Position numbers and translations under genes: made by a program. The notes below the pieces were generated by a model, which did no database searches, was not told the DNA's origin, and was given only the letters and a program-made list of their open reading frames with translations. A stretch of 64,000 nucleotides of DNA, taken from Pempheris klunzingeri. Taxonomy: Eukaryota > Chordata > Actinopteri > Acropomatiformes > Pempheridae. The first letter of the stretch is position 1. Every line of letters begins with the position of its first letter. The stretch covers positions 2,052,001 to 2,116,000 of the forward strand of contig NC_092024.1 in assembly GCF_042242105.1 (NCBI RefSeq), given 5' to 3'. Of this stretch, positions 1 to 13,000 are shown piece by piece.

Positions 1-1611
1 ACAGAGAGAAGGCATCAGATCAGGGGGTGGCAATTACAGCACTGATGCCAGACAAGCTTTTTGGCTGTGAGGATGGCCTCAGACTGTGAAACACTCTGGC
101 CAAAGGATCGTGCATGTGCGTACAAATGCATTATCCTCTCCAAGTATGAAGCCTACAGGTGTTTGTGCTTTATAAGAAGCCCTATACTGTACCTCAGCAG
201 GGGCTGCAGCAGCTGAGCCAGCCAAGGAGGATCTGGGCTCTGGGATGTCTTGGCGTGTTCAGCCACATTATGAGGTGCGGCCTTCTGGCAGGCCACTCGC
301 AGCAGGGCATGGCAGACCTGAACATAAACACAGTCAGTCCTTAAAAACCATCCATCAAGCAGGTCCACCGGGGAGCAAAGCCCATCAATCTCACTCACCG
401 AGACGGACACAGAAACAGATTATTGAGGACACGGCAAAGAATTATATGGTTTTTTTTGGTGGACGTTTAGCTGGTACGGTATATGACTGCCTCTAGATGT
501 GTTATTTCGATAAAGATGATATTCATTGCTCATACACTAAATCAAACGAGAGATTACTCCCTGTGTTTTCCGAGAAGTGCCATTCTACTCTGCTCCACAG
601 TCACCCTGTATTTTGCCAAAGAACGGCCCTGCAGTTTTCTTTTTGTGGTTTTTGGAAATGCCTCCACTTTTCCGGCCCTGCTCCAATTTTCTTTAAATAC
701 AGCCGTAATTGGTTTGATTTCCTACCTCCGGCCTGCTGGTGAGGGGGGGTAACTAGCAGTGGGAGTTATTGAGGGCCAGGCAAAGGGGACCCAGCCCACA
801 GCGAGCGATGTGCACGCTTGGGTGGCAAAACAGTTTGGACTTCAGGGCCAGCACTACTATTCTGCCGTTTAAAGGCTGTTTATGGGCAGATCCTGGAAGC
901 CCATCTGTGGAAACTGACATAAATCAACACATAAAGCACACCAACCACACAATATTCTGTAATCTAGGCTCTGATACCTGAATGTGTCTGAATCACCAGC
1001 ATACTCACATCATAACTCTCCCCCCAAACTTCTCTCCCACACATCTATCACACCACTGCCAACAAATCTTGCGACACTATCACAAAGGCATTCCAGCCTC
1101 CAAATCAAAACCAGTCTCCTACAAAAAGTCTTTTCTTTGTGATTTCTCTCATGGGCAGGCAGACAGAGAGGAGTGTGAGTGTGCTGCTCATCAGGCAGGC
1201 GTGAGTAATCAAAAAGGAAATAAGACGTAGCGTCTGGGAGAGGCCAAGCAGGCCCCCACTGATCTGCAGCCAGCTCATTGTTCTGGCCTTCTATTATTTC
1301 CTGCTTGGTTGGCAGACCAGAAAGCAGTCAGCCAATGAGAAGCCAGTCTAGATCTGTCCTGGGCTTGGAGCAGCTCTTAGATATACCTCAGGTGGCACTG
1401 ATGGCGAAGGGTAATCCCGGAAAATCACCGCAAGCTGAGGAACCGCTTTAAGGATAGAATAGAATACAGATGAAATGGAAAGCATAATGACACTCAGTCT
1501 ATCATTGCATTATGTTGGATTGGACCCGAGATTGAAACCCACAGATTTCAAGCTAATTAACATCTCTTGGAGGCTAGGGTTGGGGGCCCTTAAAGGTGAG
1601 AGAGTTTAGCA

Positions 1612-1648
1612 CGTACACACACACGCACACACACACACACACGCACAC
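1612..1648. repeat. Imperfect (AC)n microsatellite
   Basis: AC dinucleotide run interrupted by GC units (acgcac steps). Confidence 0.9.
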
Positions 1649-3625
1649 CTCCTGATGACCAAGCAGGCCAAGTGTGCATGGGGGAAACTGGATCTACACA
1701 TTGAAAAGTCTCAGTCTGGGGTAGAGGAGGTGTTGATTTTTACTGTAACTAGCGGCAACCCAGAGCAGGCCCGTTATGGTGAGTCCAGGGCCAAACACAA
1801 CCAGTTAATATAGGATGGGGAGACAGTACAGGAGCTTGTCTTCTTTATGATGGCTGGAAAAAAACAGACACGCTTCCAACCAAAGCAAGATTCTGGGGTA
1901 TGTGGTCCAGCCGCAGGAGAAACGGACCCAGGAGGCTTCCGTCGCTTGAGCACTGGTGCAGAGAGAACACAGGGTCGCTTCCAAAAGTGGCACAAGAGCG
2001 CGCACGAACATACACACAACGTGCAGTCTTCCCGGCAAACGACAGTCATCTTGGTGGAAAAATATGGTAACCGATGCATTAAAGCCCAGGACTTTGAGGG
2101 ATTGCAGGGACACAGTGGCATTAAAGACAGACAGACCAGGGGGAAACACACCACATTATATCCAGAAAGCAGAGGAGTTTGTTGGGCAAAATGGGTCAGC
2201 GCAGCAGCATTCACACACAGACTGGTGAAAAACATATCATACTAATGTGATCAGGGCTCATGTATGAAACAACGTTGGTGGGGTAATATCAAAATGCCAG
2301 TGTGTGCATCATCAAAGCCAGACCTGCCCAACAACTACAGCATTTAAAACAGTGTAGGCCACAGCGCCTAGAGGGACATCGCTCCTAATAAACATAAACA
2401 TTTATAGAAACGAGATGGCTTAAGAAGCAGAACCAGAAAACTACACAAAACCCAGCAGACTCTGCCTTTCAAGCTGGTTGAGGCCTGTGGTCCTGTTAGC
2501 AAACGATGCACTTCTAACCCCGTTCCTCCTGAGCCCCTTCCCAGTATCCAGCCATAGGTCTCTCCTCGTTAAGTGAACCTTACAAACACTCAAATATCCT
2601 GGCACTCCTTCACGCTTGTCAGTGTGAGACAGGACTTTTACTGCGCACAAGACCAAGGACACTCTAAGTTTACGGGGTGAGAGAGCCACGGCTTTCGCTG
2701 CTCAATTGCACAAATTCCCCAAAGTCTAAAAGCTAATCCCGCTAGGGCTCACCAAAAACAGCGTAGCCAAAGCAGAGCTCCAAATGTCGACAGTAAACCA
2801 GCCTTTTGGCTTTGTGAGCTTCAGTCGTGCGTTCCTGATGAGCTGACAGGCTGGTGAAGTAACACTGACTGTCTTATTAATGCTTAAAGCATTCTGACAG
2901 AGCCTTTTGTTACTTACTTAAACCACGCTGCCTGCAACGACCTAATGGATGTCTAAAAGCCATTATGCTGGAGGGCTTAGCCAACACAAACCATGCACAC
3001 AGGCTATGAAGGAGCAGCTCAGGGCAATCAATATATCTCCCCTCATTCTCCTCCTCGTCCTCCTCTCCTCCAGTGTTAAATCTGAATGTCAGAGCATCCT
3101 CTATGGCTGCTGGCGAGTAAAGGAGACACTTAGGTTGAGATCAGAGAGAAAGCAGGGGCCGAGGGCCGGCACCTGCAGCGTGGGCAGATCGGATACGTCC
3201 ATTAACGCCGACTGCAAGTTGATTGCCTTTCGCTCTTGGCTCCTCTGCTCAGTTGTCTCTACTGTAGTCTAGCATTTGTGCACTTCAGCTGCTTCTGACA
3301 ACTGTCGTAAGACAGCACAGACGGAACAAAAGCCAGAATCAAAACAGAGAGGAGCTTCACTGTCAGTAGGGGCACGTGAGTGTAGTCTGTTGTCATTTTA
3401 CCATGGCGACACGGCAGGGAGGAGCCAGTTGGGGCGTTTCTCTTTAACAGGCCTGGACTCTGCAGCGGCTGGCATGAAAAGAAAGCCAGTGAGCTGGAGA
3501 CGGATGGCAGAACCAAGACTTCAAAGACCTCCTCTCTCTCCCCCTAGATGTGCTAAATGGCTCCGAAAGGGAACCTGCTAGTTCACTTTAGCACAAAAAC
3601 ATTCAGGCACACTGTCTCTTATGCA

Positions 3626-3629
<4 letters not shown>

Positions 3630-3661
<32 letters not shown>
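3630..3661. repeat. (AC)n microsatellite
   Basis: About 16 uninterrupted AC units. Frames through it give only Thr-His or Val-Cys repeats and are not genes. Confidence 0.95.
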
Positions 3662-3662
<1 letters not shown>

Positions 3663-5512
3663 GGGATTATCAGCACACCCAACAGACGTTTCCTGATTCC
3701 TTTTTAAAAAGGAACAACAAGAGTATGGTTTGGTTATGAAAATACACACATGCAGACACGAAGTGTTACACACATGCACAAGCGAACAGACACAGCAATA
3801 ATTCACCACATACCAGACAGATATTCGCCGCAGGCTTCGACACACTAACGTAACATAAACTGCAAGGTAAATCTTCCTCTGTGTGGAGCTGAGGTGGGGG
3901 GGGGGCAGCTGCTGACAGAGCAAAGTCTTTTAAGTCTAATAGTTTTTCCGTCACAGACAAAATAAAACAGGCCACTATTGTAGTCTTATAAAGAGACTAA
4001 ACAACCTGGACAAAGGCCCCTGGAGGCATCAAACACCTGACGTCACAAGCTGTCTTTCAAGCACACAGCTGGCTAAAGGTTGCCCTTTTTCTTTTTAGAA
4101 CCACTTACTTTAAGACCCACATCTCTCTTTATCCCCCACTCACCCACACAGACACACACACACACAACCTCCCTCACGCTTCCTGTGAAAAAGTGCTGAC
4201 CACGTAAAGGAGATAAGAACAAACCCCTAAGAGAATCGACACCGCCGGCGTCGAGAGTTCCCCCCTCTGTTTGCTCACTGTGGCTGAGTACCCTCTAGTG
4301 GTAATTATGGTGAATGGCCTCTCTCCCACTTGAATTTGGATCCTTAAACCTTCACTGCGCCTCTTTACCAGCCGACAGCCTCAGTTAACCGCAACTCTGC
4401 CACAGGGTGTGACTGCAGGACCCAATGGGGGTGGGTGGCAAGCACGGGAAGGGGGTGAGGCAGCTTTTTGTGGGCCGCCCAAGGGGGTCCACCACAGTCC
4501 CCTATCTCCCCACCACAGTAGCCACCGAGCCCTGGAGAGAGAAAGCCACCCCACCACATTTTAATGAGGGCTAAAATAAACAATGTGAGCACACAAAACC
4601 CACCCTGACTGGTTGACTGCGGGCACTGGAACGGGGCAGATAAGCTGGGCTGTTACTCGGTGGTCGGGGAGTTGATGGGCTGGCTGATGCCACAATGAGC
4701 ACCACTATGAACTCCACTAGTGTGGTGACGGTAGACCCTCACAGTGCTCAAGTCATGTTTGTCGCAGAGGCAGTGTGCACCCAAAGGAGCACAGCCTCTT
4801 CACAAGGATACACACTGAAGCAGAAGGCTGTTGCCTCGTAGACACTGAACACCTACGAAATCTTCAATTAAAGGGTCAAGCCACCCAAATTACAAATCAA
4901 CACATTTTCTCACTAACCTGCAATTGTATCCAGCCAGGCAGAGGCAGTGATTTTAGCCGTCTTTGCCCATGTTTGGAGACATTCTGAGATTTCTGCTCCT
5001 ACCCCAAAACAAAGGAGAATGAAATTTCAAATATGCGCCTCAACAAAAAAGAACAGTGCCTTTGTTTTTCTGGATAATAAATGGAGCATGCTGACGATAC
5101 TTCCAACTGGAACTACTTTCTATCAAGATTAGATTAGATTCATTGATATTTATCAAACTACCGATCAGTTCTTAAAACATAAACTCTACCTGGTTCAACT
5201 ACAACAATAAAATGCTACTTATACATTATAAGGGCAGTAATTAGTAGTTTGGCTCACAGGGGACATTTTCTGTACATAACTATTTATGGTTTGTGAAGTT
5301 TTAAATGTGTGTGTTTTTTTGTTTTTTTTTAAATGGTGCAACCACCACAAATAAAAGAAAATAGATTTTAAAAACAAACCTCTTCATAGACCTTTTATTG
5401 TAGACTTGACGGATGAAGCCAAACTATTGAGATTCATTGCTTGTGAAACCCATGTAGACAAACCAAATATCCAAGACTATTCTCGAGTTTCATGCTTTCC
5501 TGCACTGTGACT

Positions 5513-5620
<108 letters not shown>

Positions 5621-5749
5621 ACTAAATGCCACCAGACAAAAAGGCCGCCCTGCTGCCAAAGCACACACACACATGATGGGTGAATGACAGCTCGTGGCTG
5701 AAGAAGTGTGTCTGGACAAACACACCTTGTCGGGGATCCACACAGCTTC

Positions 5750-6160
5750 GGCTAACTGGTAGCAGACGACGGGGATTTGGAGCCGGTTCCAACATATTTC
5801 TGAGTAAAGGCCAACATGGCTGAAGGTGTGAGCAGCAGAAGGGGGCACTGTGGGGGCTGTGGGGGCTACTGTCGGTCTGTAGTTGGCAGAAAAAGACGAA
5901 TTATCCCACGACAACAGCAGCACGTGCCGAGCTCAGGTTGACCGCTTCCGCTAGGCCGCACGAGGCGCCTCTGATTGGCTCATTAGCTGCGTCATTTGGA
6001 GGGTCCGCGAGCTACCTGTCAACAACAATGGCGTCTCACCGTGTGTGCAGGTGTGAGGAGTCATTCCAGCACTTTCATAATCTTTTCTCACAGGTGGAAC
6101 TGATGGCATTAACTATGGTTCCCTCCCGTTCAGGTGTGCCAGTGTCCTGCCCCTGAGCCA
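5750..6160. promoter_or_regulatory. CpG-richer promoter-like patch, possible unrecognised first exon
   Basis: The patch is richer in CpG than its surroundings between about 5930 and 6040 and carries a CCAAT-type box (gattggct near 5972). On the plus strand an ATG at about 6027 in a good context (acaacaatggcg) opens a short frame that runs into gtgtgagg, a possible donor. On the minus strand an open frame from 5923 ends at a GTGTGT donor-like site near 5729 and would encode about 65 residues, with a stretch reading NRLQIPVVCYQLAEA. I do not recognise either product. It could be the start of a non-coding RNA, a gene whose other exons I cannot join, or an unannotated repeat. Confidence 0.3.
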
Positions 6161-7223
6161 GCACGTGACCTGCTGTACCTGCACACCGAAGTGGAATGCA
6201 GCCATTATTAATGTTATTAGTTAATCTATAAGTCTTACTAGTGCAGGACCTCTGGCTGCTTGGCAGAAAATATAGGTGTGATTTTAATTCGCAGAAGGAG
6301 GAGGTGAAAATAGGAAATGAATACTTTCATGACCACATGACCACATGACCAGTTCTCACCAGATAAATGTGAGGGGGTCACAGGATGAAGACCAGGAGAG
6401 AAGAGCAGAAAGAAACATTATTGCTGTATGAAGGTCTGCTTACTTTTTTTCAGGTGTTTTCTTAAACTTAGTGTTTTTCTTGTGAATTTCTGAATAAAAG
6501 ATCTCTTAAGGTCTTTAAAAATATTTCATATAAAAAAGTGTAAACCACAGTGAACTATGAAAACTGTTATCCTTTCCTTTAATTTAAAGCTATCATGATC
6601 CAAGTCAAATAATGTGTTTGAGTAGAATATTATGGGCTAATTAAGAATGAAAAGATGTTTTATAATCATTATATTCAGATAGAGAGAATCCCAATGCTCT
6701 GGCAGCCACGACAGCCACATTTTCCACATGCAGGCCTGTGTGCTGTCAATCAACAGGGCGAGCCAAACACAAAGCAGCCTATGTAGCCACATCAAACGTC
6801 AGGTGCACTGAGTCCATATGCAAAGGTGGTTTTTCACACATTGTAGGCCCAAAACCCAGTTGGGATATCACTGTGTACCCTTGAGCGAGCTACTTTACCA
6901 GTGTAAATATTTAGCCAGCTGTATAAATGGGTGTTGTGTAAAAATCTGCAAACTGAACTGGCACTGCGGAGAAAAATTCTATGCCAGGCAGGAAAAAAGG
7001 CTTGACCGAGCATATTTAGTCATGAAAAACACACAACCAAATGATTTACCTGTTGAGGTAAAAGCGTGATGGCAGAAATCACAGCCTGCACTTACAGGGA
7101 AGACGTTTTTCTCATTGTAACAAAGAAAAATCTGAGGAAACAACTGCGATTGTAACCTGTGTGTTCGTGGCTGAGCTGACGTGTTGGCTCCCTCTCATGG
7201 TGTGTAATATAGCTCTGCTGTTT

Positions 7224-7224
<1 letters not shown>

Positions 7225-7290
<66 letters not shown>
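7225..7290. repeat. (AC)n microsatellite
   Basis: About 32 uninterrupted AC units. Confidence 0.97.
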
Positions 7291-7292
<2 letters not shown>

Positions 7293-7429
7293 CAACATGT
7301 TTGAGAAACAATACTCAGCCCCTCCTGGCCTCACCTTCATTACCCAATTACACTAATACACTCACCCTGCTTGTAATGAGTGTGTGGTCTGAATGATAGC
7401 CAGCCTTGTTGTCTTTTCTTACCTCACAC

Positions 7430-7431
7430 TG

Positions 7432-7459
<28 letters not shown>
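7430..7459. repeat. (AC)n microsatellite
   Basis: About 14 AC units, 140 bases from the previous array. Confidence 0.93.
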
Positions 7460-7462
<3 letters not shown>

Positions 7463-8341
7463 TGTCTCTTTGCGTCTGGGTGAATTTCCTCCCTGTGAAT
7501 TACAAGCGTAGACCGTGTCTCAGCGCTCAGCAGTGAGGGAGTGGAGAATGTGTGGGGCTGAAACACGACACTTTAATGATCTGGAGAGCATCCAATAACT
7601 GTACACCCCCACACCTTTTTTTTTTTCCTTCTCTTGCGAAACTTTGGCTGCAATCAGCCCTGCAGAATAGACTTGTTTGTGCTTCAGAACAGTAGGGAAT
7701 TGGCTGAAAAACATCATCAAGCTGACAGCCAGAGGGTGTCTTCGGGGGGGAGGTGGAGCCCACAGTGGGTGGACACCCACATGAGACATTCCTTACAGAC
7801 AGAGAGCCAGAGACAAACACACATTGGCCCAGGGGTTCCCAAACTTTTCTGTATTTTTGTGTCTGCATGGCATCCAGAATAACAACAAAGAGTGAGGCAA
7901 GTTTTTAATATGTATGATGTCGCACAGGAATGCAAAGCTCCCCAAAGACATTCCATACATTCATTCTACCTTTAACGAGTGAAATACTCTCTTTTTCTGT
8001 CTGATGGGGAGTTCATGGAGGCTGTTCGTGTTCTGTGGGCCCCTATACGGGTTAAAGATGGAGGACAGATGCCTTCTTTTAGCACGTCACAGTTGGAAAA
8101 GCAGAGGTGTAACTACTAAAATGGCTGATGGATTAATTCCATTTAGCAGCTTCGGTTTCAGGGTCCCTGCACTGTTCGTGCTGGCGGCACTGTAAAGACT
8201 TACTGGGACACTTGAATAGAACAGAGCCTTCGCTAATGTTAACAGTGACAGCAAGTGAAAATATCTGCTCTGATAAAGACAACTGAGAGCAACCAACAAA
8301 TAGTAAACGACAGGACAGAAAGTCAGAGTGCCAATAAGAAG

Positions 8342-10076
8342 TTTATTTCAATTCAGTCAATATTGTTAAAAAAAAAAAAAAAAGCCATGACATAGCTTGT
8401 TGTATTGAAATGATCTCTGAAAAACCTTCCTGCAAAACATCCACAGAGACACAAAAAAAAAGTAAGGCCAAGAGGAGATGGTTTGTCTAGAATTAAAATC
8501 CAAGCAGGCAAGTAATGGCCCATTTTCCTCAAAATCCAGAAGAAATGTATAAAATTTACACACTAAATTCTGAGCAATCAAAACAAATATTTACAATTCC
8601 TTTTTTTTTTTTTGTTTTTTAAATCAATTTGTTTCATAACAAATGTGTGAAAAACATGGAAAATGGGAGAAAACAAAAAACGGGTTTTGCTTTATCCGCA
8701 CTAAAGCACTTTTGGAGCTACTGTGTCGTAACATACATTCACTACCTCGGAGATCAGCCTACACGCTGAAGACAACGTGGAATTCCATCAGGTATTCGTT
8801 TCAATGCTACTCCTCTCAATTTGTTTAGTCATAAATATCTTTAGTGTCGCCTTTCCTTCATTCTGTATGCTGTGGAGAAGGAAACAGAGTGTGTGGTTTC
8901 TTTTCTTTTAAATTCACTAGTTTACATAGCTGGAGTCATCCTATCCACAGTGAGACCAGAATAATGTGCCCCTGTTGGTCCGCCGCGTGTAATCCAGACT
9001 GCCGCTACAGTCGGCGCGACCAAAGCGAAGACTTTCCTTCATGCTTCGTGAGAGAAGAAAGAGTCAGTGAGCTTTTCTGTGCTGCTCACAGTGTCGCTGG
9101 CTAAATGAACACTTTATATGGCAATGCGGTGATTAACAAAAGGCCGGTCTAGATCTGTAAGCTACATGTGGTTGAGCGTTTCTTAGACCTCAGGTTAGAT
9201 TTGTCCTGAGCCGTTACTTCTGCAGCCGGTACAGGAAATTCCCTACAATTCTACTGAGCTGAGCTACAAGGCTTTTTCCTACTTGAGGCATTGAGGAAAT
9301 CAGAGCATTGATACCAGGTAGCTTTACCTGCGGTTACAATTATTTTTGATTCATTTTAAAAACAGCTCGACATTAAAATAAAGCATCTCTCACTTGATAT
9401 GTCAACCAGTCAGGTTTGGATTAGCTTCAGCTTCTACTTAAACCTGTCAAAATACTTGAGCCAAAAAACACTGAAGCTTCAACACTGTTAACAAAGCCTC
9501 TTAATAAGCCAAAAGACAGGAGAGAGAGAAAGCTGCTTCTCGGTGTTCATTTTATAGCAATCCTAGACAGAGCTGTTTCAATATTAGACAGACAACAGAA
9601 AATCAACAACAGCTTATGACCTTCCCCCTGCACGCGGAGAGAAGGTTGGCTTGAAGGTCACTTATCGGGGATAGTGTGTGTGTGTGTGTGTGTGCGCGAG
9701 TCGAGGCTTTCAACGTTGATAAGCGCTGATGCACACGTCTGGCTGCTGCTCCTCCGTCGCCTTGCCGTCTCGCAGCGCCGCGCAACATTTGTCAGCAAAC
9801 GAAAAACAAAAAGCGATTAACGATGAAAGGTGGGACAATGGCGACCTTTCTGCTGAATCAACTAAAGAGGAGGAGAAGAAAAATGATCAGGGAAGGTTCA
9901 TGCATTGGGATTCGCTGTAGATGAGGAGAGAAGGAAAAGAAGTCCAGAGTTTTGTTTTGTTTTTTCTCTTTCTTTCTCGTGAATGAGCACATCAGTCCCG
10001 GTGCTGGGGAGGAACGGGGGGTTGTAGAAGGGGGGAGGGGGGGTGTAAGGGTGCAGGATGGAGGGGACGGAGGAGC
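8342..10076 (-). other. clic4: Probable clic4 3' untranslated region with polyA signal
   Basis: The sequence downstream of the clic4 stop codon is AT-rich, lacks coding potential and reaches a minus-strand AATAAA (plus TTTATT at 8342-8347), the most likely polyadenylation signal. A UTR of about 1.7 kb would suit CLIC4, whose mammalian mRNA has a long 3' UTR. A short (GT)n run lies at 9676-9694. The exact cleavage point is inferred, and other A-rich signals in the region could be used. Confidence 0.55.
10005..10070 (-). promoter_or_regulatory. clic4: C-rich tract just after the clic4 stop codon
   Basis: On the plus strand this is a series of G runs (for example 10015-10021, 10030-10035, 10037-10043). 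In the clic4 mRNA it therefore reads as runs of 5 to 7 C separated by short spacers, starting within about 30 bases of the stop codon. Runs of this kind are binding sites for poly(C)-binding proteins (PCBP/hnRNP K) in other mRNAs. The role here is inference. Confidence 0.5.
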
Positions 10077-13000
10077 TCATTTGACCAGCCTCTTGGCTAC
10101 GTCTCCGTAGGCGATCTCGATCTCCTTGTCACTGGGGCAAGTGTTGGTGAACTCTTCGCGCGTGTAGGCGTTGTTCAGGTACTTCCAGACGGCAGTCATC
10201 TCTTTGGGGATGTCAAAGCCTCGGTACTTCTTGGCCACCACCTGCAGGAAGATGTCCGAGGTTAGACTTCTCAACTGACCGACCTGTGACCCCGTTTAGA
10301 AACGGTCATGTCTGCGGATTAGTTCAGAAAGAGTCCAATCTGGTGAAAATCATCTGTCAAGATTTTACACTTTAAATTTTAAACACGTGGCACCTTAATC
10401 AATAATGGGACATTATGGGTCATTTTAGTCATCCGCCAGGAACTGTTCATTAAAGAATCAGTCTGGTGTTTTTCTCTTGTTCTCAGGGTTAGGGGCCATT
10501 GTGAGAGACTTTGAGAAAGAGTAATGTCACCATCACCCTCCACCAGCCTCCTAATGACATTTTATATCATAAGCTTAGATTTACAGAAGACAAAGATACC
10601 ACTGAATGGAGTTTAATGAATCAAACGATTTTGATAAATGAGTTACTGTTTCAGCCATTTAAAATAAAAATAAAGCCAAAGATTCACTAGTTCCAGCTCA
10701 GAAGATCTGCTGCCTCTCTGTCTTCTATCGTGGTAAATCTTTTAGACTGTTAACCTAAAAACCAAGATACCTGAAGGCATCAGCAGGCAGCACGTGGGTC
10801 CCCCTTGCTCACCTTGACTATATGCAGCTTGGGTAACAGGTTACAGTCAGCCAGGGTCATTTCATCGCCATCCAGGAAGTTGCGGTTGGAGACCTTGACG
10901 TCCTCGATGCTGTTGTGGTCGATCTCATCGGGCAAGGGCGAGCGGAGATACTCATCCAGCTTCTGCAGTGTCTTCAGCAGGCCACGCTCCAGACCTAAAA
11001 AAAGGGCACAAGACTGCTATTATAAAACAGTTTTAATTTAAGTTCAATTATATTTTCAGAATGAGAAAATGACTGCTACTTTCTTTATTTTTATTAAACA
11101 TAGAAAGACACAATACAGAACACAACACTGCTTGACGACATCACAGACTATTTATGACATATAAAACCCTTTTGGGGCCCAGAAAACTTAATATCAATAA
11201 GTGAAATTAATGGACAGTTAAGACATTACAACATAGTGAGGGGTTCCCCTCAGTTATAGAGGGATCTTGCTTTAGGTAGCCACCTCCTCACAAAGACATC
11301 AGCCCTCAATTGTAATTGAGCAAGGCCTCCATTTCATACACCTCCCTCAGCTTCTGTTTCCACTGTAGGTGGCACAGTGGATTCATCCAATTTATTGTCA
11401 CCATTTTCCTAGCAGTCATCAAGAGTATATGTAATAGGTACTTTTGTTCTCTGGTGTACATGTCCTCAGGAGTTAGATCTAAAAGACATTGACTTGGGGT
11501 GAATAGTAAATCAGTTCCCATAACTTTATCTATCTCTCTCTTTACCCCCTTCCAAAAAGGAGGCATCATTGTCCCAAAATATGTGCGAGTGATCACCAAC
11601 CATTCCACATTTTCTCCAACAGTTTATTGCAGCTGGGTGTCTATAAACTTGGAAACCACCGAAGGTGTCTTAAAGAACCTTGTCTTCATCTTCCAATCAA
11701 ACTCCTTCCACATGTTACTATTAATACCCTTATGACATCCAATGCACATTGTTTCCCATTCTCCATCTTTGATTATAATATTTAACTCCAGCTCCCATTT
11801 ATTTCTGATATAAAAAGTATTGTCTGTTATATCCAGTAACAGATTTCTATATATATGGGAACCATGTTTTTTGTTGGGAAGCTGATTTTTAATTATATTA
11901 ATAAAATATGTCTCTACATTTGTTGGAGCATTTTTAATTATATTCCAATCTTTATGGCTTGTGATGTAGTGTCTAATTGGAAAGTACCAGCACATATCAC
12001 TTTGGGGTAGAGAGAATTTGTCTTGGAGATATGAGAACGGCTGGAAAACATTGTCACAGAACAGCTGGTCAATGACCCTTAGGTTTCTGCCTGCCCACCT
12101 CTTAAACGTGATATCTGTTGTTGAGGGGGGGGAATTAGGATTTCCAGCAATCTATGACTGCTACTTTCAACAGTGTTAAATAGTCAAGGGCACGGCTTTG
12201 CCTGAGAGCTCCTACTACAGCTGCTCCACCCATATGCTGATCATCCACAAGGGGGCAGCATTTCATCAAGAGACAAGCCCTTGTGTACATTCTAAACACA
12301 GGAAAGACTCACATCATGAACACCTTCAGAATATAACTATCTATCACAATAGCACTGTAATACCACGAGCTGCTGCTGTAACAAATACCATGTCTGAGAA
12401 GCTCATTACATTTCAGCAGATGCATTTCATTGCTCAGGTGTTGCACTTTGTCCTCACAATATATCCAACCATCCGTAGATTATTCATTAATAGCTCATTC
12501 TATTGTTGGATGAATGTCGCAGCATGCTCAGCTCAGCAGTTCAACAGTAGACTTAACCTGGTACTATGGAGAGCACTTATCATTCAACCATGAGATTCAG
12601 CCTCAGACTCTGTTTACACAGCCTTGACTTTCACATCCAGCTCACCATGGTTCAATATTTTCCCTGGGTGCAGCACGGCCAACTAAAACATGACACAAAA
12701 TCTTGGTATTTATTGGATACCATAAACATCCCTCTGAGGAAGTAATTCCATAAATTCTTTTGCCCAGGATGTGACAGAAACCACGAGACAATAGGCTAAA
12801 TATTATTCCAATAATCTTATCAGTTAAGTTTGTGATACGGCCGTTCTCTTACAGGGTGCATGAAACATGAACATGTGAGCGCCGTTTCATTATCAGGGTG
12901 GCTGCTCGGTGCTTCTCCAGAGCTCCACCAGGTGAGAGCTGGAGGCCAGGAGGAGGCAGCAGAACAAAAGCTCTGTGTTCCTTGGTGAGGCTGTAATCCA

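Larger units (their letters stand above)
6200..8335. other. Intergenic stretch between the promoter-like patch and the clic4 3' end
   Basis: AT-rich unique sequence with two CA arrays. No frame with a recognisable product was seen. The open frames at 7527-7956 overlap on both strands and look like chance. Confidence 0.5.

Noticed and set aside
1774-2245. Overlapping 114 to 153-codon frames on both strands
   Set aside because: Two strands open at once, no recognisable domain, and no splice partners; likely chance.
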